Assembly (NCBI RefSeq): GCF_000368565.1
Contig: NZ_KB849545.1
Span: 174,304 to 238,303 of the forward strand
DNA: 64,000 nucleotides
Direction of reading: 5' to 3'
From: Acinetobacter gerneri DSM 14967 = CIP 107464 = MTCC 9824
GTDB taxonomy: Bacteria > Pseudomonadota > Gammaproteobacteria > Pseudomonadales > Moraxellaceae
The position numbers and the translations under genes were made by a program. A model generated the notes under the pieces. That model did no database searches. It saw only the letters and a list, made by a program, of their open reading frames with translations, and was not told the DNA's origin. Shown here piece after piece: positions 8,538-19,605 of this stretch; the first letter of the stretch is position 1, and every line of letters starts with the position of its first letter.

Positions 8538-10775
8538 ATGGCTGGTGGAAAGTCAACTATCATCTACACTCTGACCGACGAGGCGCCATTGTTGGCGACT
8601 TATTCGTTACTACCGATCATTGAAACCTTTACTAAGCCTGCTGGCATCGAGATCGTCAAAAGTGACATTTCTGTAGCGGAACGTGTGCTTGCAGAATTTA
8701 ACGACTATCTTAGCGACGAACAAAAAGTTCCAAACAACCTTGCAGAGCTTGGTCGTTTAACTCAAGATCCTGATACAAATATCATCAAACTTCCAAATAT
8801 TAGTGCATCTGTAGGTCAGTTGACTGCTTGTATTAAAGAGCTTCAATCTAAAGGCTTTGCACTTCCTGATTATCCTGAAAATCCAACGACTGATGCTGAG
8901 AAAGAAATTAAAGCTCGTTATAGCAAATGTCTTGGTTCTGCAGTAAACCCTGTTCTTCGTGAAGGAAACTCTGATCGTCGTGCACCTGCTGCTGTAAAAA
9001 ATTACGCGAAAAAACACCCACACTCTATGAACGAGTGGAAACAATGGTCGCAAACTCACGTTTCACACATGACTGAAGGTGACTTCTATCATGGTGAAAA
9101 ATCAATGACGCTTGACCGCGCTCGCAATGTAAAAATGGAATTGATCACGAAAAGTGGTGAAACCATTGTTCTTAAACCAAAAGTTGCATTACAAGACGGC
9201 GAAATCATTGATTCAATGTTCATGAGCAAGAAAGCACTTTGTGATTTCTATGAAAAAGAACTTGAAGATTGCCGTGAAGCAGGAATTTTATTCTCATTGC
9301 ACGTGAAAGCGACAATGATGAAAGTTTCTCACCCGATCGTATTTGGTCACTGTGTAAAAATTTACTATAAAGAAGCTTTTGAAAAACACGGTAAATTGTT
9401 TGATGAGCTAGGTATTAACATCAATAATGGTATGGCTGGTCTATACGAAAAAATTGAAACTTTACCGACTTCTTTACGTGAAGAAATCATCGAAGATTTA
9501 CACGCGTGCCAAGAACACCGCCCTGCACTTGCAATGGTTGATTCTGCTAAAGGTATCACTAACTTCCATTCACCTAACGACATCATCGTTGACGCATCTA
9601 TGCCTGCAATGATTCGTGGTGGCGGTAAAATGTGGGGTGCTGATGGTAAACAGTACGATTGTAAAGCGGTAATGCCTGAATCTACTTTCGCACGTATTTA
9701 CCAAGAAATGATCAATTTCTGTAAATGGAATGGCAACTTCGATCCACGTACTATGGGCACTGTACCTAACGTTGGTTTGATGGCGCAAAAAGCTGAAGAA
9801 TACGGTTCTCACGATAAAACTTTTGAAATCACAGAAGCGGGTATCGCAAACATCACTGACCTTGAAACAGGTGAAGTGTTGATGTCTCAAAACGTTGAGC
9901 AAGGCGATATTTGGCGTATGTGTCAAGTTAAAGATGCGCCGATCCGTGACTGGGTTAAACTTGCTGTAACTCGTGCACGTAACTCAGGTATGCCTGCAAT
10001 CTTCTGGCTTGACCCGTACCGTCCACATGAAAATGAATTGATCAAAAAAGTTGAAAAATACTTGGAAGATCATGACACTGCTGGTTTAGATATCCAAATC
10101 ATGTCACAAGTACGTGCGATGCGTTATACGCTTGAACGTGTTGCTCGTGGTCTAGATACAATTTCTGTAACTGGTAACATCTTACGTGATTACCTCACTG
10201 ACTTGTTCCCAATCATGGAACTTGGTACTTCTGCGAAAATGCTTTCTATCGTTCCATTGATGGCAGGTGGCGGTATGTACGAAACTGGTGCAGGCGGTTC
10301 AGCACCTAAACACGTACAACAATTGGTTGAAGAAAACCACTTACGTTGGGATTCTCTTGGTGAATTCCTTGCGCTTGCAGTGTCTTTAGAAGAGCTTGGC
10401 ATTAAAGAAAATAATGCTCATGCAAAACTTCTTGCAAAAACACTTGATCAAGCAACTGGCAAGTTACTCGACAATGACAAATCTCCATCACGTCGTACTG
10501 GCGAATTGGACAACCGTGGCAGCCACTTCTACCTAGCGATGTACTGGGCTGAAGCACTTGCAGCACAAGACGAAAATCAAGAATTGAAAGCTAAATTTGC
10601 TCCACTTGCAAAATCTTTAGCTGAAAATGAAGACAAAATCGTTTCTGAGCTTTCAGCTGTTCAAGGCCAATCAGTAGATATCGGTGGTTACTATGCTATT
10701 GATCCAGCAAAAGTAAGCGCGGTAATGCGTCCAAGTACTACTTTGAATGCAACACTTGATGCAGCAAATGCATAA
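8538..10775 (+). CDS. icd: Monomeric NADP-dependent isocitrate dehydrogenase (IDH-II type)
   Basis: The enzyme oxidises isocitrate to 2-oxoglutarate in the TCA cycle with NADP. At 745 aa it is the large monomeric type, not the roughly 420 aa dimeric type. Family-like stretches include the start [60 protein letters not shown] and the C-terminal [20 protein letters not shown]. The ATG has AGGGG upstream. The gene stands alone, with a long leader before it and a strong terminator after it. Acinetobacter is known to carry IDH-II, which fits the assignment of the window. Confidence 0.96.
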   Translation: MAGGKSTIIYTLTDEAPLLATYSLLPIIETFTKPAGIEIVKSDISVAERVLAEFNDYLSDEQKVPNNLAELGRLTQDPDTNIIKLPNISASVGQLTACIKELQSKGFALPDYPENPTTDAEKEIKARYSKCLGSAVNPVLREGNSDRRAPAAVKNYAKKHPHSMNEWKQWSQTHVSHMTEGDFYHGEKSMTLDRARNVKMELITKSGETIVLKPKVALQDGEIIDSMFMSKKALCDFYEKELEDCREAGILFSLHVKATMMKVSHPIVFGHCVKIYYKEAFEKHGKLFDELGININNGMAGLYEKIETLPTSLREEIIEDLHACQEHRPALAMVDSAKGITNFHSPNDIIVDASMPAMIRGGGKMWGADGKQYDCKAVMPESTFARIYQEMINFCKWNGNFDPRTMGTVPNVGLMAQKAEEYGSHDKTFEITEAGIANITDLETGEVLMSQNVEQGDIWRMCQVKDAPIRDWVKLAVTRARNSGMPAIFWLDPYRPHENELIKKVEKYLEDHDTAGLDIQIMSQVRAMRYTLERVARGLDTISVTGNILRDYLTDLFPIMELGTSAKMLSIVPLMAGGGMYETGAGGSAPKHVQQLVEENHLRWDSLGEFLALAVSLEELGIKENNAHAKLLAKTLDQATGKLLDNDKSPSRRTGELDNRGSHFYLAMYWAEALAAQDENQELKAKFAPLAKSLAENEDKIVSELSAVQGQSVDIGGYYAIDPAKVSAVMRPSTTLNATLDAANA

Positions 10776-10786
10776 TATTCAATAAT

Positions 10787-10817
10787 AAAAAAGCCAGCGT
10801 TCACGCTGGCTTTTTTA
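10787..10817 (+). terminator. Terminator after icd
   Basis: The stem GCCAGCG (10793-10799) and CGCTGGC (10804-10810) has a TTCA loop, A residues before it and six T residues after it. It lies 20 bp past the icd stop. Confidence 0.9.
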
Positions 10818-10922
10818 TGTCTACTCTTTTTCTGTCTGTTATAAAATATGATTAAACTCAGCCCCAAAGTGAAAATAGCCCACTAATAATATTTTTATTT
10901 TACAAGTTTGAGTAAAACCACA

Positions 10923-10947
10923 TTCGAGTCCACCCCTCGGACTCGAA
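10923..10947. repeat. Palindrome resembling a tRNA T-arm fragment
   Basis: TTCGAGTCC (10923-10931) and GGACTCGAA (10939-10947) form a perfect 9 bp inverted repeat around a 7-base loop. On the minus strand GTTCGAGTCCGA repeats the T-arm sequence of the tRNA-Leu gene about 90 bp away. It may be a relic of a tRNA duplication or an integration scar; this is inference. Confidence 0.4.
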
Positions 10948-10963
10948 CTAAATTTCAGGCAAT

Positions 10964-10998
10964 AAAAAACCCCAAGACTGAATGTGCTTGGGGTTTTT
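10964..10998 (-). terminator. Terminator of the tRNA-Leu transcript
   Basis: ACCCCAAG and CTTGGGGT form the stem, with an A run on the left that reads as a U run on the minus strand. It lies 25 bp downstream of the tRNA 3' end. Confidence 0.85.
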
Positions 10999-11022
10999 CA
11001 CAGAATCTCATGATTCTTAATT

Positions 11023-11109
11023 TGGTCCCGAGGGTCGGACTCGAACCGACACGTCATCGCTGACAGTGGATTTTGAGTCCACCGCGTCTACCAATTTCAC
11101 CACCTCGGG
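11023..11109 (-). tRNA. tRNA-Leu (anticodon CAA)
   Basis: On the minus strand the acceptor arms CCCGAGG and CCTCGGG pair and are followed by discriminator A and an encoded CCA. The D-loop region GGTAGACGC and the T-arm GGTTCGAGTCC are typical. The anticodon stem GTGGA/TCCAC encloses CTCAAAA, giving anticodon CAA, which reads UUG. The long variable arm TGTCAGCGATGACG is as expected for a class II leucine tRNA. The length is 87 bases. Confidence 0.95.
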
Positions 11110-11122
11110 AAGTGATGTGGCT

Positions 11123-11150
11123 ATAATAACGTTTTTGAAAATGATGTCAA
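11123..11150 (-). promoter_or_regulatory. Sigma-70-type promoter for tRNA-Leu
   Basis: On the minus strand a perfect -35 TTGACA (11145-11150) is followed after 16 bases by TATTAT (11123-11128). It is placed about a dozen bases before the mature tRNA 5' end, where a tRNA promoter is expected. Confidence 0.7.
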
Positions 11151-11287
11151 CGACAAGTTTTCACATTTGTTTATTTTTAAATCATAAAATGTTTTTTTGC
11201 TGTTTAAAGCATCAAAATCAGCCATAAAAATGAAAAAAGACTATACTAGCAAGCAATTTCAATCTGTACCTTTGATTTAAGCTTCTT

Positions 11288-12322
11288 ATGCAACTCTCTG
11301 ATTTTAACTTTGACCTCCCTGATGAACTCATCGCTCGTTACCCTCTTGAAACTCGTAGTGCATCGCGTTTATTGCATTTAAAAGCAGATGGACAGTACCA
11401 AGACCACCATTTCACCGATATTTTAGATATTTTTGAACCAGGTGATCTACTCGTGCTCAATGACACAAAAGTCATGAAGGCTCGCTTAAAAGGCAAACGA
11501 GCAACGGGTGGTGCTGTAGAGGTTTTGGTTGAACGTATTTTCGATCAGACGATTGCACATTGTCATATCAAGGCAAGTAATGCACCTAAAGCTGGCGCAG
11601 AGCTGTTCATCGGTCCTGACGAAGTTAAAGTTACTGTGACTGGCCGTCATGAAAATTTATTTGTGGTGGAATTTTCACAACCGATTTTAAATGTTTTGGA
11701 TCAATATGGTCAGCTCCCTATCCCGCCTTACTTCAACCGAGAAGCTGAGGCAATTGATACTGAGCGTTATCAAACTGTATTTAATGATCCGACCAAGCTT
11801 GCCAGTGTCGCAGCTCCTACAGCCAGCTTGCACTTTGACCAAGATCTACTTCAAAAACTTGAACAAAAAGGCGTGCAAAAAACTTTTGTGACCTTGCATG
11901 TCGGTGCAGGGACTTTCCTTCCTGTACGTACCACAGATATTGAAAATCACATCATGCACAGTGAATGGTGTGAAGTATCAGAGCAAGCAGCGCAGTTGAT
12001 TGCTGAAACCAAAGCTCGTGGCAATAAAGTCATTGCAGTCGGTACAACAGCAACTCGTGCAACAGAGAGTGCAGCGCAGGCTTGTGGTGGTAAAATTGGT
12101 GCATGGACTGGGGATACTCAAATCTTTATCTATCCTGGCTATCAATTTTGCGTGGTAGATCGTCTGATTACCAATTTCCATTTACCAGAATCTACTTTAT
12201 TGATGTTGGTATCTGCACTTTCCAATCGTGACAATATTTTAAATGCTTATCATCATGCAGTTGCATCGAAATATCGCTTTTTCAGTTATGGCGATGCGAT
12301 GCTTATCGATAAAGCATTGTAA
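11288..12322 (+). CDS. queA: S-adenosylmethionine:tRNA ribosyltransferase-isomerase QueA
   Basis: QueA moves the ribosyl part of S-adenosylmethionine onto preQ1 in tRNA to make epoxyqueuosine. The 344 aa protein begins [21 protein letters not shown], the usual QueA opening. It contains [25 protein letters not shown] and the C-terminal [16 protein letters not shown], all typical. Length is normal. It precedes tgt, the enzyme acting just before it in the same queuosine pathway, but a terminator and about 400 bp separate them, so they are probably transcribed separately. Confidence 0.96.
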   Translation: MQLSDFNFDLPDELIARYPLETRSASRLLHLKADGQYQDHHFTDILDIFEPGDLLVLNDTKVMKARLKGKRATGGAVEVLVERIFDQTIAHCHIKASNAPKAGAELFIGPDEVKVTVTGRHENLFVVEFSQPILNVLDQYGQLPIPPYFNREAEAIDTERYQTVFNDPTKLASVAAPTASLHFDQDLLQKLEQKGVQKTFVTLHVGAGTFLPVRTTDIENHIMHSEWCEVSEQAAQLIAETKARGNKVIAVGTTATRATESAAQACGGKIGAWTGDTQIFIYPGYQFCVVDRLITNFHLPESTLLMLVSALSNRDNILNAYHHAVASKYRFFSYGDAMLIDKAL

Positions 12323-12364
12323 AATATTAAAATACAAAAAATAACGATTGATTTATAAGTTTTT

Positions 12365-12404
12365 AAATGCGCCTGATCTTTTATTTTAGACAGGCGCATT
12401 TTTT
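12365..12404 (+). terminator. Terminator after queA
   Basis: AATGCGCCTG pairs with CAGGCGCATT across a 15-base loop, followed by a run of T residues. It lies about 45 bp past the queA stop. Confidence 0.85.
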
Positions 12405-12567
12405 ATCATGTCACTACGGCTCGCTTGATTTGCATTTTCAAACGACACCCTGCCCATTTTATAGTTTCAAAAAATCTTGCAAACTTTGCATTTTTTAAGC
12501 ATCTATTTTGCTAGAGATAAAGCAAATTTTGAGCATTCATCTGCTCACAAGTTTTTTGATTTTTAAA

Positions 12568-12598
12568 TTGATAGAAAAACATGAATTTTTTGTATAAA
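12568..12598 (+). promoter_or_regulatory. Candidate promoter for the tgt-yajC-secDF region
   Basis: TTGATA (12568-12573) and TATAAA (12593-12598) are separated by 19 bases, slightly longer than ideal. The -10 match is good, but the background is A/T-rich. Confidence 0.35.
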
Positions 12599-12706
12599 TG
12601 TCATTAAAAATTCGCTTAGAAATAATACAAGCCTAGCATTTAAGCCCATAATCAAGGAAAATAGAGCGCTTTAGCAACACATCAGCGAACTGTTTTTTCG
12701 CCTTGA

Positions 12707-13849
<1,143 letters not shown>

Positions 13850-13949
13850 ACTTTCAGCATTTGCGCTTCGCAAAAAGACAATGTAAATTGCTGATCATGT
13901 TTATAGAATTGTCAGAAATTGACTTAAATTTTTAGTTTAGGAAATTGTA

Positions 13950-14279
13950 ATGAGCCTTTTTATTTCTAATGCGTATGCTGCGCCAGCGGCACAACAAGCA
14001 CAAAGCCCGTATATGAGTATTTTAATGATCGTTGTTTTTATCGCGATCTTCTATTTTCTTATCTGGCGTCCTCAAGCAAAACGTGCGAAAGAACATCGTA
14101 GTTTGATCGATAGTTTAGGTGTAGGCAGTGAAGTTGTTTTTGCTGGTGGCTTAATGGGTCGTATTACAAAACTTGAAGGTGATTTTGCAGTCGTTGAACT
14201 TAACAAAGGTAATGTTGTTAAAATTCAACGTGCAAGTGTGATCTCAGTTTTGCCTGAAGGCACATTAGATAATCTTTAA
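13950..14279 (+). CDS. yajC: Sec translocon accessory protein YajC
   Basis: YajC is a small inner membrane protein found with SecDF at the translocon. The 109 aa protein has one membrane segment (about 22-42, ILMIVVFIAIFYFLIWRPQA), followed directly by the family hallmark RPQAKRAKEHRSL. A cytoplasmic domain with the GSEVVFAGGLMGRI pattern follows. The ATG has AGGAA at good spacing. A hairpin with a T-rich tail lies between it and secD, so part of the transcription may stop here. Confidence 0.95.
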   Translation: MSLFISNAYAAPAAQQAQSPYMSILMIVVFIAIFYFLIWRPQAKRAKEHRSLIDSLGVGSEVVFAGGLMGRITKLEGDFAVVELNKGNVVKIQRASVISVLPEGTLDNL

Positions 14280-14287
14280 TCATAATG

Positions 14288-14317
14288 AGTCGTGCTTACA
14301 GCACGACTTTTCATTTT
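14288..14317 (+). terminator. Terminator-like hairpin between yajC and secD
   Basis: AGTCGTGCT (14288-14296) and AGCACGACT (14300-14308) form a perfect 9 bp stem with a three-base loop, followed by TTTCATTTT. It lies in the 51 bp gap before the secD start and could attenuate secDF relative to tgt-yajC. Confidence 0.65.
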
Positions 14318-14330
14318 AAGAAGAAAGCGA

Positions 14331-16211
14331 ATGCGTTACCCAGCATGGAAATATATACTGATCATCGTGGTTCTGATTATCAGTACATTATACGCACTGC
14401 CTAGTTTGTATCCAGATGAGCCTGCGGTTCAGATTTCTGGTGCCAAGGCAGGGACTCAAATTGATCAAAGCGTATTACAAAAAGCAGAGCAAATATTAAA
14501 AACTGACAATATTGCCACTCACGACAATACCTTTACCAATAATGCTGCCCTTCTTCGTGTAAGTTCATCTGACGCCCAGCTTAAAGCTCAAGACGCTTTA
14601 CGCCGAGGTTTAGGTGATCAATATGTTGTTGCATTAAACCTTGCTCCAACAACACCAGAATGGTTGCAAAAAATTGGTGCTAAACCAATGAAACTTGGTT
14701 TGGACTTACGTGGTGGTGTTCACTTCTTGCTTGAAGTTGATATGGATAAAGCCATCGCTCAGCGTATGGAAACGTCTGCAACTGATATCCGTCGTGAACT
14801 TCGTGACAACAAAATCAATTTTAATAGTTTGTCATTGAACAATAATGCCATCACTATTCAATTTGCTAACAATAATGATCGTTCAGCTGCGATGGACTTT
14901 TTACGTCGTAATGGCAACGAATACATTCAGCAAGCGATTGCAACAACTGATGGCTCTACACTTCGTTTGACTTATAACGATACACGTAAACAAGAAATTC
15001 AATCTTATGCATTGAACCAAAACTTGACCACTTTACGTAATCGTATTAATGAACTTGGTGTTGCTGAAGCATTAGTACAAACCCAAGGTAGCAACCGTAT
15101 CGTAGTTGAACTTCCGGGTGTGCAAGATACTGCTGAAGCAAAACGTGTCCTTGGTCGTACTGCGAACCTAGAATTCCGCTTAGTTGCAGATCAAAATGAT
15201 CAATATGTGATTGGTCAACCAACACCTCCGGGAACTGAAGCCTTTGCTTTTGAATCTTTGGACAGTGGTCGCCAACTCTTGTTGAATCGTAACCGTATTT
15301 TGACAGGTGAACGTGTTCAAAATGCACAAAGTGGATTTGGCCAAGATACTGGTGGTGCTGAAGTTAATATTACTTTGGACAGCGCTGGTGGTAAGCTCAT
15401 GGCAGATGCAACTCGTCATGCTGTGGGTAAACGTATGGCTGTTTTGTTTATTGAAAATAAACAAAAAATCAGCTATGTCACAGATCCAACTACTGGTGCA
15501 AAAACAGAAGTTCGCACACCATATACAGAATCTGTTGTAATCAATGCAGCAACCATTCAAGCTGTTTTAGGTTCTCAATTCCGTATTACAGGTCTTGCGT
15601 CGCCTCAAGAAGCTTCTGAGCTTGCATTGATGCTTCGTGCAGGTGCTTTAGCTGCGCCTATGTACTTTGTTGAAGAACGTGTGGTTGGTCCTAGCCTTGG
15701 TCAAGAAAACATTGATAAAGGTGTTTTATCGACTGTGGTTGGTTTCATCCTCGTTGCGATTTGGATGGTGGTATTCTTCCGCTTGTTTGGTCTGATTGCA
15801 GACTTTGCCCTTGTCGTAAACTTAGCCATGATTTTGACAGTTATGTCGTGGATCGGAGCATCTCTCACCTTGCCAGGTATTGCGGGTATCGTCATTACCA
15901 TTGGTATGGCGGTCGATGCCAACGTTCTGATCTGTGAGCGAATACGGGAAGAAATAAAATGGGGCGCCTCGCCTAAGCAGGCGATTGTTGCAGGTTATGA
16001 TCGAGCGTATAACACGATTTTCGACTCTAACTTAACCACATTCCTCGTTGCATTCATCTTGTTTGCGGTCGGTACAGGTCCAATCAAAGGCTTCGCTGTA
16101 ACCTTGATGATCGGTATTGTTTGTTCGATGTTTACTGCAATTACAGTTACTCGTGCAATCGTACAGTTGATCTATGGCAAACGTCGTAACTTGAAAAAGT
16201 TGAGCATATAG
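14331..16211 (+). CDS. secD: Protein translocase subunit SecD
   Basis: SecD works with SecF, using the proton gradient to help complete protein export. From the chosen start MRYPAWKYILIIV the protein has 626 aa. The longer reading from 14292 overlaps the hairpin, so the ATG at 14331 with AAGAAG upstream is preferred. It has an N-terminal membrane segment, a large periplasmic part beginning with the motif GLDLRGGVHFLLEVD, and a C-terminal bundle of about five membrane segments containing GIAGIVITIGMAVDANVLICERIREE. Length is typical. secF follows 7 bp later. Confidence 0.96.
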   Translation: MRYPAWKYILIIVVLIISTLYALPSLYPDEPAVQISGAKAGTQIDQSVLQKAEQILKTDNIATHDNTFTNNAALLRVSSSDAQLKAQDALRRGLGDQYVVALNLAPTTPEWLQKIGAKPMKLGLDLRGGVHFLLEVDMDKAIAQRMETSATDIRRELRDNKINFNSLSLNNNAITIQFANNNDRSAAMDFLRRNGNEYIQQAIATTDGSTLRLTYNDTRKQEIQSYALNQNLTTLRNRINELGVAEALVQTQGSNRIVVELPGVQDTAEAKRVLGRTANLEFRLVADQNDQYVIGQPTPPGTEAFAFESLDSGRQLLLNRNRILTGERVQNAQSGFGQDTGGAEVNITLDSAGGKLMADATRHAVGKRMAVLFIENKQKISYVTDPTTGAKTEVRTPYTESVVINAATIQAVLGSQFRITGLASPQEASELALMLRAGALAAPMYFVEERVVGPSLGQENIDKGVLSTVVGFILVAIWMVVFFRLFGLIADFALVVNLAMILTVMSWIGASLTLPGIAGIVITIGMAVDANVLICERIREEIKWGASPKQAIVAGYDRAYNTIFDSNLTTFLVAFILFAVGTGPIKGFAVTLMIGIVCSMFTAITVTRAIVQLIYGKRRNLKKLSI

Positions 16212-16218
16212 GAGATCT

Positions 16219-17181
16219 ATGATGACTGATGTGACTCAACCTAAAAAGAAATACGGTCGCCCAGATGACGAACGCATAATTGACTTTATGAAGATTGCCA
16301 AACCTGCGGCAATCATCTCTATATTGTTAACGATTGCAAGTATCTTCTTTATTGCAACCAAAGGTTTAAATCTAGGTCTAGATTTTACAGGTGGTATTTC
16401 TGCTGAAATTAACTACCAAAAACCAGCAGACCAAAAAGTAGTGACCGACACTTTAGCCAAAGCTGGTTTTAAAGATGCAGTGGTACAAACACTTGGTACA
16501 AATAAAGACTTACTGGTTCGTATGCCACCGCAAGATGTCAAAGTTGAAGATTTAAGTCGTACTTTGACTCAAGCCGTTCAATTGCCTAACAACACCGCTA
16601 CCGTTCACAAAGTGGATTCTGTTGGTGGTCAAGTTGGTAATGAGCTTTACATTCGTTCAGCAGGTGCAGTGGCTTTAGCTCTGATTCTCATGCTGATCTA
16701 TGTAACGATTCGCTTTGAATTTAAGCTTGCTGTGGGTGCTGTTCTATCGTTATTCCACGATATCATTGTGACTATTGGTATTTTTGCCATGATGCAATGG
16801 CCGTTTGACTTAACTGTATTTGCAGCGATTCTTGCATTACTTGGTTTCTCGTTAAACGATAATATCGTGGTATCGGATCGTATCCGTGAAAACTTCCGTA
16901 AAATCCGTGGTGCAACACCTCGTGAAGTCGTCGATATTTCTTTGACTGAAACTTTACGTCGTACTATCCACACCTCTGCAACCTTATTGCTTGTTGTATT
17001 GGCAATGATGTTCTTGGGTGGTGATGGCTTGCATTGGTTCTCGATCGCAATGTTTATCGGTGTATTTGTAGGAACTTACTCTTCTATTTATATTGGTACT
17101 GCATTTGCGCTTTGGCGTGGTCTGAACCGTCAAGACTTTATTGTTCAAGTTAAACCAGAATTTGAAGATGACATTCCATAA
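16219..17181 (+). CDS. secF: Protein translocase subunit SecF
   Basis: SecF is the RND-family partner of SecD in the inner membrane. The 320 aa protein has a first membrane segment near 28-48 and then the periplasmic motif GLNLGLDFTGGISAEI. Five C-terminal membrane segments include LLGFSLNDNIVVSDRIREN, the SecF counterpart of the SecD helix. Two ATGs stand together, and GGAG is better spaced for the second (16222), so the first Met may be absent. A strong bidirectional terminator follows. Confidence 0.96.
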   Translation: MMTDVTQPKKKYGRPDDERIIDFMKIAKPAAIISILLTIASIFFIATKGLNLGLDFTGGISAEINYQKPADQKVVTDTLAKAGFKDAVVQTLGTNKDLLVRMPPQDVKVEDLSRTLTQAVQLPNNTATVHKVDSVGGQVGNELYIRSAGAVALALILMLIYVTIRFEFKLAVGAVLSLFHDIIVTIGIFAMMQWPFDLTVFAAILALLGFSLNDNIVVSDRIRENFRKIRGATPREVVDISLTETLRRTIHTSATLLLVVLAMMFLGGDGLHWFSIAMFIGVFVGTYSSIYIGTAFALWRGLNRQDFIVQVKPEFEDDIP

Positions 17182-17204
17182 TTTTTAGATTTCATTTTTA
17201 AATC

Positions 17205-17238
17205 AAAAAAGCCAGTAATCTCATTTACTGGCTTTTTT
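17205..17238. terminator. Bidirectional terminator between secF and the converging gene
   Basis: GCCAGTAA pairs with TTACTGGC, with six or more A residues on the left and eight T residues on the right. It can end secF on the plus strand and the phosphopantetheinyl transferase gene on the minus strand. Confidence 0.9.
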
Positions 17239-17273
17239 TTATGAATCAACTTTAAGAATCAATCCAATCTCAA

Positions 17274-17918
17274 TTATCCCTGTACAATCTGAATCTTCGG
17301 AAATGCAAAACCTCGACAAGACAAGTCTGCTTGCCAAGCGACTGTAAGCATGGCATGTGGCAAAGTAAAATTTTGATAGGCAAAATGCCCAATCATTTGA
17401 TGATCACACATTCCCCCATCTTGCTCAGGATGAATATGCGTATTTAGCTCATTTAAACTCAAACGAATACCAATGCCTGATGCTTTTAGCACCGCCTCTT
17501 TAGTCGTCCAAACTTTAAACCAATAATCCAACTCAAAATCGAGCGATTTCCAGTTATCCCATTCTTCGGGATGAAAAGCGTGTTTTGCCAAAGCTTCAAA
17601 ACGCACTTTACGATCTAAATCTTCTATATCAACCCCTAAATCTCGGATTTTGTCACTGGTTGCTAGAGCATAGTGCTTTTGACTATGTGAATGGTTAAAT
17701 GAAAATTGAGGAAAATCGGGTAAAAATGGCTTACCAAATTCAGTTTTGGCAAACTGATCTAAATCAATTGCTTGATCAAGAAATGTGGTTAATAGCTGAT
17801 TGCGGTATTGGTATATAGCTTGCTTTTGTTGTTGAATATATTGCTTTCGATCAGTCGTCGCGATGCTTGGCACAATTTGCTCCAATGGGCTCACATCAAC
17901 TCGAATGATTCTACTCAC
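17274..17918 (-). CDS. 4'-phosphopantetheinyl transferase (Sfp/AcpT superfamily)
   Basis: Enzymes of this family move phosphopantetheine from coenzyme A to a serine of carrier proteins. The 214 aa protein shows the diagnostic pair of motifs, GVDIEDLDRK (Mg-binding) and FKVWTTKEAVLKASGIGI, with FHPEEWDNW between them. The length fits the two-lobe Sfp type, not the roughly 125 aa AcpS type. The start is GTG at 17918 with AGGA upstream. No carrier-protein, NRPS or polyketide gene is nearby, so the target is unknown. Confidence 0.85.
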   Translation of the reverse strand: MSRIIRVDVSPLEQIVPSIATTDRKQYIQQQKQAIYQYRNQLLTTFLDQAIDLDQFAKTEFGKPFLPDFPQFSFNHSHSQKHYALATSDKIRDLGVDIEDLDRKVRFEALAKHAFHPEEWDNWKSLDFELDYWFKVWTTKEAVLKASGIGIRLSLNELNTHIHPEQDGGMCDHQMIGHFAYQNFTLPHAMLTVAWQADLSCRGFAFPKIQIVQG

Positions 17919-17952
17919 AGCGCATTATCCTGATATTTTCTATCATCATAAA

Positions 17953-17984
17953 ATAAAAAAACCCAAAGATCACTTTGGGTTTTG
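17953..17984 (-). terminator. Terminator after der
   Basis: AACCCAAAG and CTTTGGGTT form a 9 bp stem with an ATCA loop, and an A run on the left reads as U on the minus strand. It lies 17 bp past the der stop. Confidence 0.88.
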
Positions 17985-18000
17985 CTTCGAGATTTAAAAA

Positions 18001-19410
18001 TTAACGTTTAAATTTCTTTTCAGCTTTTTTGAACTTCTGTACATAACGACGTTTACGCGCAGCCACTCGCTCATCAACTTGAGTCTTACGACCTTCAAAT
18101 GGGTTTTCAGAAGTTTTAAAGTCAATACGGACTGGCGTACCTTCAAGCTTATACACTTTACGGAAGACATTTTCCAAATAACGACGATAATCTGCAGGTG
18201 TTTTATCAACCTTATTACCATGAATAACAATCGTTGGTGGATTTTGTCCGCCCATATGCGCATAACGCATTTTGATACGACGACCGCTAATCATTGGTGG
18301 CTGATGGGCATCAGTTGCATCATTTAAAATCTGTGTCAATTTCGCAGGTGAAACTTTTAAATGAGATGAATCATAAGCACGGTGGATCGAAGGATAAAGC
18401 TCTCCAACACCTGTGCCATGTAAAGCTGAAATCAAATGGATACGAGCCCAAGGAATAAAGTCAAAACGACGTTCTACATCAAGCTTACATTGTTTACGAT
18501 CGTATTCACTCATGTTATCCCATTTATTAATGGCAATAACCATGGCACGACCTGCTTCAAGTGCATAACCAATGAGATGCAAATCTTGCTCAACAATCCC
18601 TTCACGTGCATCAATTACTACCACAACAACATGCGCATCTTTCATTGCTTGTAGTGTTTTCACAACCGAGAATTTCTCGATCATTTCATCCACTTTACCT
18701 TTACGGCGCACACCTGCAGTATCAATCAAAGTATATTGACGACCATCGCGTTCAAATGGGATATAAATTGAGTCACGCGTTGTTCCAGGTTGGTCAAATG
18801 CCACGACACGATCTTCACCGAGCAAACGGTTGACCAAAGTCGATTTACCTACATTTGGACGACCAATAATTGCCAAACGCAAACCTGTTGCTTTGTCGTG
18901 CTCTTCTTCACTTTCATCTTCAGGAATATCTTCAAGAACATCCTCAAGCATTTGCTGTACGCCACGACCATGACTCGCAGCAACTTGCAATGGTTCACCC
19001 ATGCCCAGTTTAAAAAATTCAACTAAAGCAGCTTCTGCGTGTACACCATCAACTTTGTTGGCAACCAAGAATACTTTTTTGCCTAAAGTACGCAATTCAC
19101 GTGCAATTTGTTCATCGGATGCAAGCAAACCTGCACGCGCATCTACAACAAAAATAATAATATCGGCTTCATTAATCGCAGTTTTTGACTGCTCCGCCAT
19201 ATATGAATCAATACCACCTTCATTTTCGCCAATACCCCCAGTATCAACAACAATGAAAGATTTATTTTGGAATACAGCATCACCGTATTTTCGGTCACGA
19301 GTCAGCCCAGCAAAGTCTGCAACGAGCGCATCGCGGCTTTTGGTAATCTGGTTAAATAACGTCGATTTACCGACATTCGGACGTCCAATAAGGGCGATTA
19401 CGGGTTTCAT
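18001..19410 (-). CDS. der: Ribosome assembly GTPase Der (EngA)
   Basis: Der is an essential GTPase with two G domains in tandem that acts in 50S subunit assembly. The 469 aa protein has [13 protein letters not shown] near residue 8 and [14 protein letters not shown] near residue 182. The G3 motifs are DTGG and DTAG, and NKVD and NKWD are the G4 motifs. A C-terminal KH-like domain ends in a Lys/Arg-rich tail. The ATG has AAGG upstream. It is the last gene of the rlmN-to-der run on this strand, separated from bamB by 195 bp with a terminator. Confidence 0.97.
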   Translation of the reverse strand: MKPVIALIGRPNVGKSTLFNQITKSRDALVADFAGLTRDRKYGDAVFQNKSFIVVDTGGIGENEGGIDSYMAEQSKTAINEADIIIFVVDARAGLLASDEQIARELRTLGKKVFLVANKVDGVHAEAALVEFFKLGMGEPLQVAASHGRGVQQMLEDVLEDIPEDESEEEHDKATGLRLAIIGRPNVGKSTLVNRLLGEDRVVAFDQPGTTRDSIYIPFERDGRQYTLIDTAGVRRKGKVDEMIEKFSVVKTLQAMKDAHVVVVVIDAREGIVEQDLHLIGYALEAGRAMVIAINKWDNMSEYDRKQCKLDVERRFDFIPWARIHLISALHGTGVGELYPSIHRAYDSSHLKVSPAKLTQILNDATDAHQPPMISGRRIKMRYAHMGGQNPPTIVIHGNKVDKTPADYRRYLENVFRKVYKLEGTPVRIDFKTSENPFEGRKTQVDERVAARKRRYVQKFKKAEKKFKR

Positions 19411-19510
19411 AGATTAACCTTAATTCAAGATCAGCCAGTTGGACTGGTCTGAACATCAGATAAATTGGAGGGAAAATGGGACAAAGCCCTTTGTCTTTCG
19501 ACAATTCAAA

Positions 19511-19544
19511 TAAAAAACACGGGGTATTGACGATTCAAACCCCG
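19511..19544 (-). terminator. Terminator after bamB
   Basis: On the minus strand CGGGGT pairs with ACCCCG, with TTGA/TCAA inside, and is followed by GTTTTTTATTT. It lies about 60 bp past the bamB stop and separates bamB from der. Confidence 0.75.
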
Positions 19545-19605
19545 AGTCCTAAAAAATTTATTTGCTTAGTTTAACACAAGACTCAATAAATTTGCTGTAT
19601 CAAGC

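Noticed and set aside
8300..8563. 87-codon minus-strand frame overlapping the icd start
   Set aside because: It crosses the icd ribosome binding site and start, has no family-like sequence, and is better explained as leader DNA.
9570..9926. Open frame of 118 codons antisense to icd
   Set aside because: It lies wholly within a strongly conserved gene, has no ribosome binding site and no family-like sequence.
15180..15560. Open frame of 126 codons antisense to secD
   Set aside because: Cys-, Ser- and Thr-rich translation typical of the reverse strand of a real gene; no start signal.
19001..19417. Open frame of 138 codons antisense to der
   Set aside because: A shadow of der; it has no ribosome binding site and no recognisable domains.
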